Shown: piece by piece, positions 1 through 8,542 of the stretch
Layout of the letters: each line of letters begins with the position of its first letter
Numbering within the stretch: position 1 is the stretch's first letter
Assembly (NCBI GenBank): GCA_002842695.1
Contig: PHDT01000020.1
Coordinates: forward strand, 1-35,552
DNA from: Bacteroidetes bacterium HGW-Bacteroidetes-10
GTDB taxonomy: Bacteria; Bacteroidota; Bacteroidia; Bacteroidales; UBA932
Direction: 5' to 3'
DNA: 35,552 bases
Notes under the pieces: model-generated
What the model was told of the DNA's origin: nothing
Databases searched by the model: none
What the model saw: the letters and a program-made list of their open reading frames with translations, nothing else
Made by a program: the position numbers and the translations under genes

Positions 1-81
1 ATCTTTAAAAATTAACAGACCCAATCTTATTTATTTTATTTTCTTTACCTCTTTATCTCTCTCAAAATGTCAATGAACTAT

Positions 82-134
82 CCGTTTTTCCTTAAACGGG
101 CTGCAAAGGTATGGACTTTTTTCAAATCTCCAAA
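82..134 (-). promoter_or_regulatory. Bacteroidetes-type promoter for a gene left of the window
   Basis: Read on the minus strand, TTTG (131-134) is followed after exactly 19 bases by TACCTTTG (104-111), matching the Bacteroidetes primary sigma consensus TTTG-N19-TAnnTTTG. Transcription would start near 97 and run off the left edge. The early transcript could form a 6-bp hairpin (82-87 with 94-99). The gene it serves is outside the window. Apart from this, bases 1-215 show only A/T-rich sequence and a weak TATATTAG box (193-200) that might serve the plus-strand peptidase. Confidence 0.65.
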
Positions 135-215
135 AAAAATTCAAACAAAATCCTTAAAATGCTCAGCGCACGGATGTAAAATACAATTTTACTATATTAG
201 CCCAAATTTTGACGC

Positions 216-1883
216 ATGAAAAGAATACTAACGACTATTGTGCTGACTGCACTAATTACTACTGCAAACAGCTATGCCTGTACAAATCTTATAGTAACAA
301 ACGGTGCCTCAGCAAGGGGGTACAACATGGTAAGCTATTCGGCAGACTCTCACACCAGGTACGGCGTGCTGGTTCACTACCCGGCTGCTGTTTATCCGAA
401 GGGGAGCATGCTTAAAGTATACGAGTGGGGTAAAGACCGATATCTGGGCGAAATCCCGCAGGTTGAAAAGACATATTCAGTTATAGGGAATATGAATGAG
501 CATCAGGTTGTGATTGGAGAGTCCACCTGGGGCGGAGTTGAATCCCTGTATGACCCGGAAGGGATAGTTGACTATGGCTCACTTATGTATATTGCCCTTC
601 AGAGAGCCAAAACAGCACGTGAAGCAATTGAGGTTATCACTTCACTTGCAAACAAATACGGATATGTATCAACAGGCGAATCAATCTCGATTGCAGATAA
701 AAATGAGGCCTGGATTCTGGAGATAATAGGCAAGGCTCCTAAGAAGGTGAACGGAGTCAATGTAAATAAAGGTGCTGTCTGGGTGGCCGTGAGAATACCT
801 GACGGGTATATTTCAGGACATGCAAATCAGGCCAGAATAACAACATTTCCAAAGAACGACCCGGCAAACTGCCTCTATTCAAAAGATGTGATTACTCATG
901 CAAGGGAGCATGGTCTCTACAGGGGAGGCGATGAGGAATTCAGCTTTGCTGATACCTACGGACCGGCAGATGCGGCTACCATAAGGGGCTGTGACGCGAG
1001 GGTGTGGAGTTTCTTTAACAAACACTCGTCTGAGGATATGTCAAAATATCTGGACTATGCCCTTGGTAAAAACATCAAAAACAGAATGCCCCTCTATGTA
1101 AAGGCAAAAAGCAAGCTTTCGCTCAAGGAGGTTGCAGATATGATGAGAGACCACTACGAGGGTACAGCAATGGATATGACTCAGGATATTGGAGCAGGCG
1201 GAAATGCCCTCCCTTACCGCTGGAGGCCTATGGGTTTCAAGGCCGACGGAAAGGACTACCTGAACGAGCGCGCAATTGCCACTCAGCAGACAGGCTTCTG
1301 GTTTGTTGGCGAATGCAGGCCTGATGTACCGGACGAAATTGGAGGGATTTTCTGGTTTGGGGTTGACGATGCCGCCACCTCTCCTCTTACTCCTGTTTAC
1401 ACATCCTCAAAAGAGATCTCATACCACTACGCACTCGGAAACGGCTCAATGCTGGAGTACTCGCCTGAATCTATGTTCTGGGCCACCAACAGAATTGCAC
1501 AGTTTGCCTACCTCCGCTACAACCATATTGGGGCCGAAGTTCGTTCGGTAATAGACAAACATGAAAACCAGAAGATTGAGGAGACCAAAGCAATTGACAT
1601 GGCTGCAAAAGAGATGCTCAAAAGCTCTCCGGCTATGGTCAAAGATTTTGTTACTTCATATTCTGTCTCTGCTGCCGATGCCCTGTTCCGACAGTGGAAA
1701 AAGCTTGACGAATACCTTCTTGTAAAGTTCATGGATGGTAATACCAAGAAGCAGAACGAGGACGGATCATTTAAAAACAACGGCCACACAACCAAAATTC
1801 CTCCAACGCCGGACTTCCCCGGTTACACAGAGCTGTGGAAAAAAGCCGTAAAGGAGAGCGCAGGTGAGAGGCTTTCCCTTTAA
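216..1883 (+). CDS. Secreted C69 family dipeptidase (PepD-like)
   Basis: This 555-residue protein belongs to peptidase family C69, N-terminal nucleophile hydrolases that cleave dipeptides. Residues 1-21 form a signal peptide. Cleavage before Cys22 (in YACTN) would expose the cysteine that acts as the catalytic nucleophile, as expected for the family. The residues before it (S-Y-A) do not make a lipobox, so it should not be a lipoprotein. Typical C69 segments follow, such as VIGESTWGG (about residue 94 on) and a GSLMYIALQRAKTAREAI stretch. It is probably periplasmic and supplies amino acids from peptides. The gene is monocistronic, closed by a strong terminator. The ATG at 216 is the only start giving a full signal peptide. 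The family call is firm; substrate preference cannot be read. Confidence 0.9.
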   Translation: MKRILTTIVLTALITTANSYACTNLIVTNGASARGYNMVSYSADSHTRYGVLVHYPAAVYPKGSMLKVYEWGKDRYLGEIPQVEKTYSVIGNMNEHQVVIGESTWGGVESLYDPEGIVDYGSLMYIALQRAKTAREAIEVITSLANKYGYVSTGESISIADKNEAWILEIIGKAPKKVNGVNVNKGAVWVAVRIPDGYISGHANQARITTFPKNDPANCLYSKDVITHAREHGLYRGGDEEFSFADTYGPADAATIRGCDARVWSFFNKHSSEDMSKYLDYALGKNIKNRMPLYVKAKSKLSLKEVADMMRDHYEGTAMDMTQDIGAGGNALPYRWRPMGFKADGKDYLNERAIATQQTGFWFVGECRPDVPDEIGGIFWFGVDDAATSPLTPVYTSSKEISYHYALGNGSMLEYSPESMFWATNRIAQFAYLRYNHIGAEVRSVIDKHENQKIEETKAIDMAAKEMLKSSPAMVKDFVTSYSVSAADALFRQWKKLDEYLLVKFMDGNTKKQNEDGSFKNNGHTTKIPPTPDFPGYTELWKKAVKESAGERLSL

Positions 1884-1911
1884 TGCTGAAAAAACTTAAA
1901 TTACTATTTAT

Positions 1912-1940
1912 GGGATTGGCTTTTTGTCAATCCCTTTTTT
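1912..1940 (+). terminator. Rho-independent terminator after the C69 peptidase
   Basis: GGGATTG (1912-1918) pairs perfectly with CAATCCC (1928-1934) around a 9-base loop and is followed directly by a run of six T. It lies 28 bases after the peptidase stop and separates it from the next gene. Confidence 0.9.
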
Positions 1941-1963
1941 ATTCAAAAAAAATTAGTAAACGA

Positions 1964-1994
1964 TTTTACTATTTCAATATAAAAAGTATATTTG
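1964..1994 (+). promoter_or_regulatory. Bacteroidetes-type promoter for the YeiH-family gene
   Basis: TATATTTG (1987-1994) is a full match to TAnnTTTG. TTTT at 1964-1967, 19 bases upstream, is a near match to the TTTG element. Transcription would start near 2001, giving a leader of about 30 bases. Confidence 0.6.
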
Positions 1995-2031
1995 TAATCA
2001 AATCTACTTATCTAAACTTAACTCATACAAA

Positions 2032-3285
2032 ATGAAAAAATTCTTCCTTCAGTTCAAGAATGAAGACTGGATAGCAACTTTTATGGGTGCAATCCTTGTC
2101 ATTCTGGTGATTTTTGTTCCTTCACTGGGAAAAGTTAAATACCAATTCCCTGAGGGCTATCCCGACTGGTTTGCAAAGGTTCCGTTTGAGGTAACAAAAT
2201 TTGTCATCATCTTTGGTCTGAGCTATATTGGACTAAAGCTTCTGGATGTAAAAATGAAGTGGTTCCCCGCCTCATTTATCTTTATTTACGGACTCTCATT
2301 TCTTGCACAGTACATCAGTACACTTGCCCCAATAAAGCATGTGGGATTTGAAGCTGTATTTTTTTCAGTAGCAATTGGTCTGCTCATCAGAAATATCTTT
2401 GGACTTCCCAAATGGCTGGAGCCTGCGGCACGAAGCGAATTCTTCATTAAGGCCGGTCTTGTTGTGCTTGGTACCACCATTATATTTGGAGAGATAATGA
2501 AGGCAGGATCCCTGGGCATGGTTCAGGCAATAATCGTAATCCTTCTTGTCTGGAACTTCTCGTTCTGGCTTGCAAAAAAGATGGGGATTGACAAGGAGAT
2601 GGGTGTACTGCTCTCTACCGCCGTTTCAATTTGCGGTGTATCTGCAGCCATTGCAGCCAGCGGAGCGATGAAGGGAGATTCTAAAAAACTTTCCTTTGTA
2701 GTTTCACTTGTACTGGTAGTTGCAGTTCCAATGATGTACATTATGCCATATCTGTCACAGCTGCTTGGTCTTTCACAGGAAGTTGCCGGAGCATGGCTGG
2801 GAGGCACAATTGACACAACCGGAGCAGTGGTTGCCTCCGGGAAATTCATTGGAGATATTGCCGAGTCGCAAAGTGTGATTATCAAAGCGTCTCAGAATGC
2901 ACTTCTGGGTGTTGCCGCCTTCGCAATATCAATTTACTGGTCCATGAAAGGAACAAACAAGGATATCAGGCCATCTGCATCTGTGCTTTGGGAAAGGTTT
3001 CCTAAGTTTGTAATTGGGTTTATGCTGGCATCGGTAGTATTCAGCTTTCTGCTTGAACCTGCAACTGCAAAGGGTCTGAGCGGTGCTGCGAAAGCGCTGC
3101 GTGAGACACTATTTTCAGTAGCATTCGTAGCAATTGGACTTGAGACGGACTTCAGAAAGGTATTCGGAAAAGAGAACAACAGATATACTGCTGTATTCCT
3201 GATTGCACAGACATTCAACATACTTCTCACACTTGCCGTGGCATTCCTGCTCTTTGGCAAGTATGAATTCAACTTCGGGTTCTGA
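2032..3285 (+). CDS. YeiH/UPF0324 family putative sulfate exporter
   Basis: This is a 417-residue polytopic inner-membrane protein with about 10 to 12 hydrophobic segments. It resembles the YeiH (UPF0324) family, annotated as putative sulfate exporters. Family-like features include VAIGLLIRNIFGLPKW (about residue 113), KAGLVVLGTTIIF in the next helix, the small-residue-rich STAVSICGVSAAIAASGA helix, and AGAWLGGTIDTTGAVVASG with polar residues inside a membrane region. The N-terminal part (residues 30-60) is longer and more aromatic than in short YeiH proteins. It has its own promoter and stands alone; its stop is 3 bases from the argH stop on the other strand. The substrate is not proven for the family, so sulfate or sulfite export is only a guess here. 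Confidence 0.8.
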   Translation: MKKFFLQFKNEDWIATFMGAILVILVIFVPSLGKVKYQFPEGYPDWFAKVPFEVTKFVIIFGLSYIGLKLLDVKMKWFPASFIFIYGLSFLAQYISTLAPIKHVGFEAVFFSVAIGLLIRNIFGLPKWLEPAARSEFFIKAGLVVLGTTIIFGEIMKAGSLGMVQAIIVILLVWNFSFWLAKKMGIDKEMGVLLSTAVSICGVSAAIAASGAMKGDSKKLSFVVSLVLVVAVPMMYIMPYLSQLLGLSQEVAGAWLGGTIDTTGAVVASGKFIGDIAESQSVIIKASQNALLGVAAFAISIYWSMKGTNKDIRPSASVLWERFPKFVIGFMLASVVFSFLLEPATAKGLSGAAKALRETLFSVAFVAIGLETDFRKVFGKENNRYTAVFLIAQTFNILLTLAVAFLLFGKYEFNFGF

Positions 3286-3288
3286 TAA

Positions 3289-4587
3289 TTATTCGCCGAA
3301 CATCACAGCCACCTTGCGGAATTTGGCAGTGATCTCATCATTACAAAGATTGCCTGTACTCCCCATGTGAGTGTGGGCAATCTCTTTTTTTGCAGAGAAG
3401 GTTCCGTTATTAACCTCAATGCCCACCTGTTTGTATGCCTCGCGGAAAGGCACTCCGTCAAGCACTCTCCTGTTCACCTCCTCAACAGTGAAGAGATAAT
3501 CATACTTTGGGTCAGATAGAATATCACCGTTTATTTTCACCTTCTCAATCATGAATGCAGTGAGAGAGATAATTTTTGATGTGCTCTCAATGGCAGGGAA
3601 GAGAATTTCCTTGAGAAGCTGAAAATCCCTGTGGTAGCCGTGCGTAAGGTTGGTTGTAAGAAGGCCGATTTCATTTGGCACGCTCTGTATGCGGTTGGAG
3701 TGCGCGCGGATAAGTTCCCATACATCCGGGTTCTTCTTGTGAGGCATAATGCTTGAGCCGGTTGTAACTTCATCCGGGAATGAGATAAACCCGTAGTTTC
3801 CGTTCATGAAGAGGATTGCATCAGATGCAAGCTTGTTGAGCGTAGAGGAGATTGAGGCGAGTGCAAAGGCCACCGCCTTCTCACTCTTACCGCGGCTTAG
3901 CTGAGCTGCAACAGAGTTGTAGTTCATTGTGCAGAATCCCAGGAGATCTGTGGTCATCTGTCTGTCCAGCGGGAAGGAGCTGCCATATCCGGCGGCAGAG
4001 CCTAGCGGATTTTGGTCTGCAATTTTGTAGGCAGCCAAAAGCAGCTGCAGGTCATCTGCAAGAGATTCGGCATAGGCACCAAACCAGAGTCCGAACGAAG
4101 AGGGCATCCCAATCTGGCTGTGGGTATATCCCGGCATAAGAATCTCCCTGTTCTCCTCACTCATTTTTATAAGCAGGTCAAAGAGCATCTCTGTCTGATC
4201 CTTAACACCCCTGATCTGGTCCTTAAGAAAGAGCTTTACATCAACAAGAACCTGGTCGTTTCTTGAACGGCCTGAATGAATCTTTTTGCCAATCTCGCCC
4301 ACCCTTTCGGTAAGGTTGAATTCAACCTGTGAGTGAACATCCTCCACATCTTCGCTTAGAGAGAATTTGCCCTCCTTTACCTCTGCAAGCATCTTCTCCA
4401 GCTCTGCAACAAGAATCTCAGCCTCTCCCGCCTCTAGCAGGCCAACTGAGGCGAGCATTTTCACATGCGCCACAGAACCTTTAATATCAGAAGCAGCAAG
4501 CAGGATATCAAACTCCCTGTCCCTTCCAACGGTAAATTCCTGAACAATTTTATCTGCACTTGAGCCCTTGCTCCACAATACACTCAT
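3289..4587 (-). CDS. argH: Argininosuccinate lyase
   Basis: ArgH splits argininosuccinate into arginine and fumarate, the last step of arginine synthesis in the cytoplasm. The 432-residue protein is slightly shorter than the usual 450-460. It shows the fumarase/aspartase superfamily signature GSSIMPHKKNP (277-287), which carries the catalytic serine loop, plus HSGRSRNDQ (104-112) and GYTHSQIGMP (153-162) with the substrate-binding Thr-His. It is the last gene of the arginine operon, starting 2 bases after the stop of the M20 deacylase. Its own stop lies 3 bases from the converging YeiH-family gene, and no terminator is visible between them. Confidence 0.96.
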   Translation of the reverse strand: MSVLWSKGSSADKIVQEFTVGRDREFDILLAASDIKGSVAHVKMLASVGLLEAGEAEILVAELEKMLAEVKEGKFSLSEDVEDVHSQVEFNLTERVGEIGKKIHSGRSRNDQVLVDVKLFLKDQIRGVKDQTEMLFDLLIKMSEENREILMPGYTHSQIGMPSSFGLWFGAYAESLADDLQLLLAAYKIADQNPLGSAAGYGSSFPLDRQMTTDLLGFCTMNYNSVAAQLSRGKSEKAVAFALASISSTLNKLASDAILFMNGNYGFISFPDEVTTGSSIMPHKKNPDVWELIRAHSNRIQSVPNEIGLLTTNLTHGYHRDFQLLKEILFPAIESTSKIISLTAFMIEKVKINGDILSDPKYDYLFTVEEVNRRVLDGVPFREAYKQVGIEVNNGTFSAKKEIAHTHMGSTGNLCNDEITAKFRKVAVMFGE

Positions 4588-4589
4588 GA

Positions 4590-5660
4590 TTAAAGCTTTA
4601 AATTGTTTATAAATTTTATGTACCCCTCTATTCCGGCCTGAAGCTCCTCTACCTTCACAAACTCATCTGCCCTGTGGGAGCGCGATGAATCACCGGGACC
4701 CATCTTGACGGCAGGGCAAGTCACCCTCATCCAGTCGGAAGTTGTTGGGGATACATATGTTTTTATTCCGCAAGCCTCTGTACATTTTACCAGAGGGTGC
4801 CCCTCAGGCGTAATTGAGCAGCGGTTTGTGAGAGAGCGGGCCTTTAACTCGCTCTTTACTTTTCCTTTTAGCAGGTTAACAATCTCCTCATTGGTATACA
4901 GTTCATTCGGGCGGATATCCAGAGTGAAGCTGCATTTGTCCGGAATAACATTATGCTCTCGTCCTGCCTCAATTCTTGTAACGCTCAGCTTAACCCTTCC
5001 CATAAGAGGAGAGACCCTTTCAAACTCCAGCCCTCTCAAAACTGAGATATCCTCATGAGCTATGAGAATTGCATTTACCCCCTCCTCCCTGGCAGCATGT
5101 CCGCTCACTCCATGGGCAACGGCATCAATTACAAGCAAGCCCCTCTCTGCAACAGCAGCCTCCATTTTTGTGGGTTCACCAATAATTGCACAGTCAATCT
5201 GAGGAAGCGATTTGTAAAGAAGCGACATTCCTCCCGGTCCCGAGTTCTCCTCCTCACAGCTAAGTGCGAGGAGCAGGTTAAAGGGCAGCTCTTTCTCATA
5301 AAAATAGCAGAATGTTTCAACCATTGATACGACAGAAGCTCCGGCATCATTGCTTCCAAGACCTCTCACCACATCTTCGGTAAAGGGCGGGTTAAACGGT
5401 TCGAAAGTATACCCCGATGAAGGGCGGACAGTATCAAGATGAGAATTGAGCATCAGGACCGGCAAAGAGGGATTGAAATGCCTGCCGGTTGCCCAGAGGT
5501 TGTTTCCCACCCGTGACACCCCAATTCCCTGCAAAAACAGTCTCTGCTGAATCATATCTGCTACGGCACTCTCCTCTCCGGAAAAAGAGCATACAGATAC
5601 CATCTCTCTGAGAAGTTCAGCAGCACTTACGGTCATTTTTTCTGCAGACTCACTTTTCAT
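4590..5660 (-). CDS. M20 family N-acyl-citrulline/ornithine deacylase
   Basis: This M20 zinc amidohydrolase is about 356 residues from the chosen start. Metal-ligand motifs are in order: SHLDT (H74, D76), GLGSNDAGAS with bridging D105, CEEEN with the catalytic and metal Glu pair (136-137), IGEPT (E162) and a C-terminal SRSHRADEF. By position it removes the acyl group. After a succinylornithine carbamoyltransferase the substrate should be N-succinylcitrulline, giving citrulline for ArgG, rather than N-acetylornithine as for classical ArgE. The reading frame opens at 5684, overlapping argB by 23 bases. The ATG at 5660, one base after the argB stop, is preferred because the first eight residues are not typical of the family. 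Family is sure; exact acyl group is inferred. Confidence 0.85.
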   Translation of the reverse strand: MKSESAEKMTVSAAELLREMVSVCSFSGEESAVADMIQQRLFLQGIGVSRVGNNLWATGRHFNPSLPVLMLNSHLDTVRPSSGYTFEPFNPPFTEDVVRGLGSNDAGASVVSMVETFCYFYEKELPFNLLLALSCEEENSGPGGMSLLYKSLPQIDCAIIGEPTKMEAAVAERGLLVIDAVAHGVSGHAAREEGVNAILIAHEDISVLRGLEFERVSPLMGRVKLSVTRIEAGREHNVIPDKCSFTLDIRPNELYTNEEIVNLLKGKVKSELKARSLTNRCSITPEGHPLVKCTEACGIKTYVSPTTSDWMRVTCPAVKMGPGDSSRSHRADEFVKVEELQAGIEGYIKFINNLKL

Positions 5661-5661
5661 C

Positions 5662-6438
5662 TTAGAGTTTGAGCATTGTTCCACCCGAAAGTGTAATGTT
5701 TGACCAGTTCTTTATATATACTTCCGAAACCCCCTTTTCAAGGGCAAGAAATGCATTGTCAATTTTTGGAAGCATTCCTGCAGATACTATACCTGTCTCC
5801 TTAAGCCTGCGGTATCCCTCAGTATTTACAAGCGGAATAACACTTTTTTCGTTTGACGGATCACTTAAAACGCCATCCTTTTCAAAGCAGTAAATGAGCT
5901 TGGTATAATATGTTCCTGAAAGTGATATGGCTATTGAAGAGGCCATTGTATCTGCATTGGTATTGAGAAGCGAGCCGTTTCTGTCGTGTGTGATTGCACA
6001 GAAGACAGGTGTGATTCCCCTTCCCAGAAGAGAGGCCAGAAAACCAGCATTAACATCACCCGGGTTGACATCACCCACAAAGCCAAAATCCACAGGTTCG
6101 GGAGAGCGTCTCTTTGCAGGAACGCATCCGGCATCTGCACCTGAAAGACCCAGTGAGTTGCACCCAATTTTCTGAAGTCCGGCAACAATGCTTTTATTAA
6201 TCCATCCGGCATAAACCATGGTGCAGATTTTAAGTGTCTCCTCGTCAGTAATGCGGCGGCCGTTGTGCATTTTAGTCTCAACTCCCATCTTTTCCGACAT
6301 TTCACTTGCCATTATTCCCCCGCCATGGATAAGTATTTTGGGACCCTCAAGCAGACTGAACTGCAAAAGGAATTTTTCAATTGCTTCCGGATTATCAACC
6401 ACATTTCCGCCAATCTTGACAACAGTTAATACTTTCAT
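5662..6438 (-). CDS. argB: Acetylglutamate kinase family (N-acylglutamate kinase)
   Basis: ArgB phosphorylates the gamma-carboxyl of N-acylglutamate using ATP. The 258-residue protein has the amino-acid-kinase fold signature: KIGGNVVDN at the N-terminus (8-16), the glycine-rich ILIHGGG (35-41), NGRRITDEETL for the acylglutamate site, and LNTNADTMASSIAISL for nucleotide binding. Its length matches the short ArgB form without an N-terminal arginine-sensing helix, so feedback inhibition by arginine is less likely. It lies 10 bases after the carbamoyltransferase and directly before the deacylase. In a succinyl pathway its substrate would be N-succinylglutamate; that specificity is not visible in the sequence. 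Confidence 0.93.
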   Translation of the reverse strand: MKVLTVVKIGGNVVDNPEAIEKFLLQFSLLEGPKILIHGGGIMASEMSEKMGVETKMHNGRRITDEETLKICTMVYAGWINKSIVAGLQKIGCNSLGLSGADAGCVPAKRRSPEPVDFGFVGDVNPGDVNAGFLASLLGRGITPVFCAITHDRNGSLLNTNADTMASSIAISLSGTYYTKLIYCFEKDGVLSDPSNEKSVIPLVNTEGYRRLKETGIVSAGMLPKIDNAFLALEKGVSEVYIKNWSNITLSGGTMLKL

Positions 6439-6448
6439 TTCTGTAAAA

Positions 6449-7402
6449 TTAAAGTGACCTTAACATTTCCCTTATAACCGCCTGGGCAGAGACCACCCTG
6501 TTGGAGGCTTCATGTACTACAATCGACGAAGATGAGTCAATCACCTCATCGGAGACTATCATATTCCTTCTTACAGGAAGGCAGTGCATAAAGAATGCCT
6601 GGTCTGTAAGAGCCATCTTTTCGCTGTCAACCATCCATGCGCGGTCTTTGCTCAGAATCTGTCCATAGTTATCTCCGCTGAATGCAGACCAGTTCTTTGC
6701 ATAGACAAAGTGGGCACCTTCATATGCCTTTTTAATATCATATTCAACCTTTGCCTTTCCAACAAACTCAGGAGCCAGCTCGTATCCCTCCGGATGTGTT
6801 ATTACAAACTCATATTCGGTTTCGTTCATCCACTCTGCAAATGAGTTGGGAACAGCCTGCGGCAGAGCCTTTGGATGCGGAGCCCATGTCAGAAGCACCT
6901 TTGGACGCTGAACCCTTTTGTACTCCTCAATTGTAATGAGGTCTGCATAGCTCTGGAGCGGGTGGCGGGTGGCTGCCTCCATGCTGAAGACCGGTTTGCC
7001 TGAATATTGTATAAACTGATTAAGAATAACCTCATTATAGTCAAATTCCCTGTTTTCAAGACCCGCAAAAGAGCGTACGCCTATAATGTCGCAATAGCTT
7101 GCCATTACCGGAATTGCCTCCAGAATATGTTCAGGTTTGTCCCCGTCCATAATGACACCCTTCTCTGTCTCGAGCTTCCATGCTCCCTGATTGACATCAA
7201 GGACAATGACATTCATACCCAGGTTCATTGCAGCCTTCTGGGTGCTTAACCTGGTACGGAGGCTGGAGTTGAAGAAGATCATAAGAAGAGTCTTGTTCTT
7301 TCCAAGTTCCTGATCTGCAAATGGATTGATTTTGACATCCCATGCCAGATCTAGTGCCTTGCCAATTGAGGCAATGTCCTTTACGCTTGTAAATTGTTTC
7401 AT
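6449..7402 (-). CDS. argF': N-succinylornithine carbamoyltransferase (ArgF')
   Basis: This 317-residue enzyme is of the acyl-ornithine carbamoyltransferase type, not classical ornithine carbamoyltransferase. It transfers a carbamoyl group from carbamoyl phosphate to N-acylornithine. Visible motifs are SLRTR (47-51) for carbamoyl phosphate, VNQGAWKLE with Trp75, RHPLQSYAD, and HCLPVRRN. The key specificity position in KGVIMDGDKPEHILEAIP is Pro90. In the family, Glu at this site (Glu92 in Xanthomonas) marks the N-acetyl enzyme, while Pro90 marks the N-succinyl enzyme of Bacteroides fragilis. The whole protein reads very like the latter. Its start overlaps the argD stop by 4 bases (ATGA), a sign of translational coupling. 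Confidence 0.93.
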   Translation of the reverse strand: MKQFTSVKDIASIGKALDLAWDVKINPFADQELGKNKTLLMIFFNSSLRTRLSTQKAAMNLGMNVIVLDVNQGAWKLETEKGVIMDGDKPEHILEAIPVMASYCDIIGVRSFAGLENREFDYNEVILNQFIQYSGKPVFSMEAATRHPLQSYADLITIEEYKRVQRPKVLLTWAPHPKALPQAVPNSFAEWMNETEYEFVITHPEGYELAPEFVGKAKVEYDIKKAYEGAHFVYAKNWSAFSGDNYGQILSKDRAWMVDSEKMALTDQAFFMHCLPVRRNMIVSDEVIDSSSSIVVHEASNRVVSAQAVIREMLRSL

Positions 7403-8532
7403 TGTATTTCTGATTCTAATTCCCTGAATGCCTTAATAAACTGATCTGCATCTTCAACAGTTATTCCCAGTGGTGGAAGAAGGCGAATAACATTCTTTCC
7501 GGCAGATCCCGTAAATACACTTTTCTGAAACAGGAGTCTCTCTTTAATTTTTTCGAATCCCTCCTTAAGTACTATTCCTATCATGAGCCCCCTGCCTCTG
7601 ATCTGTTCTATTGAGCGCGAACCTTCAAGAGATTCCATGATGTAATCTCCAACAGAGGTTGCATTTTTCATAAGCTTCTCCTCTGCGATAACCTCAAGAA
7701 CAGCAATAGCGGCAGCACAGGCAAGGTGGTTTCCCCCAAAGGTTGTTCCAAGCATTCCTGCCACAGCTCCAATCTTGGGTGAAATAAGAACTCCACCTAT
7801 TGGGAATCCGTTACCCATGCCCTTTGCGGTAGTAACCATATCCGGCTTTATGCGCGCATGCTGGTGCGCAAAGAATTTGCCTGTCCTTCCGTAGCCGCTC
7901 TGTACCTCATCAAGGATGAGTAAAACCTTATGCTTGTCGCAAAGACGCCTCAGCTCAACCATGAATTTGTCATCGGGCAGAATTATTCCGGCAACGCCCT
8001 GAATTCCCTCAATTATTACGGCTGCATAATCACCTTTAGAAAGTTCCTTTTCTGCAAGCTGAATATCATTAAGCTGAATAAAAGTCACTTTTGATGTTCT
8101 GTTAAAGGGTGAGCGGATAGATGGATTGTCAGTAGCTGCAACTGCTCCTGATGTCCTGCCGTGAAAGGCTCCCTTAAATGCCAGTACCCTGCTTTTTCCT
8201 GTCTGGAAAGATGCAAGCTTAATGGCATTTTCATTTGCCTCAGCCCCGGAGTTGCAAAGGAAAAGTGAATAATCTGTGTACCCGCTTACCTCTCCCAGCA
8301 GCAAAGCAAGTTTGTTCTGCAGAGAATTCACAACTGAGTTGGAGTAGAATCCCAGGTTTCCAAGTTGTTCGCCCACACTCTTTACATAGGCAGGATGCGA
8401 ATGACCAATTGAGATTACAGCGTGTCCGCCGTACATATCAAGATACTCCCTGCCATCCTTGTCCCAAAGCTTTGCACCCAGTCCCTTTACCGGCTCCAGC
8501 GGCCAAAGCTTGTATACTTCAAAATTTTTCAT
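7399..8532 (-). CDS. argD: N-acylornithine aminotransferase
   Basis: This is a class III PLP-dependent aminotransferase of 377 residues. It converts N-acylglutamate semialdehyde to N-acylornithine with glutamate as amino donor. The PLP lysine is Lys237 in TTAKGMGNGFPIGG. LILDEVQSGYGRTG carries the PLP-binding Asp208, CNSGAEANENAIK is the phosphate-binding loop, and AFHGRT has the ring-stacking aromatic pair. It sits between argC (10-base gap) and the carbamoyltransferase (4-base overlap). Class III enzymes of this kind often accept both acetyl and succinyl ornithine, which suits the predicted succinyl route. Confidence 0.95.
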   Translation of the reverse strand: MKNFEVYKLWPLEPVKGLGAKLWDKDGREYLDMYGGHAVISIGHSHPAYVKSVGEQLGNLGFYSNSVVNSLQNKLALLLGEVSGYTDYSLFLCNSGAEANENAIKLASFQTGKSRVLAFKGAFHGRTSGAVAATDNPSIRSPFNRTSKVTFIQLNDIQLAEKELSKGDYAAVIIEGIQGVAGIILPDDKFMVELRRLCDKHKVLLILDEVQSGYGRTGKFFAHQHARIKPDMVTTAKGMGNGFPIGGVLISPKIGAVAGMLGTTFGGNHLACAAAIAVLEVIAEEKLMKNATSVGDYIMESLEGSRSIEQIRGRGLMIGIVLKEGFEKIKERLLFQKSVFTGSAGKNVIRLLPPLGITVEDADQFIKAFRELESEIQ

Positions 8533-8542
8533 CCAAATAGTG

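Noticed and set aside
216-281. C69 peptidase as a lipoprotein because a Cys follows the hydrophobic segment
   Set aside because: The residues before Cys22 are S-Y-A, not a lipobox, and Cys22 is the expected catalytic N-terminal nucleophile.
2523-2885. Open frame on the minus strand within the YeiH-family gene, and similar long frames opposite other genes
   Set aside because: These mirror the codon pattern of the real gene, have no family-like motifs, and would overlap a clear protein-coding frame.
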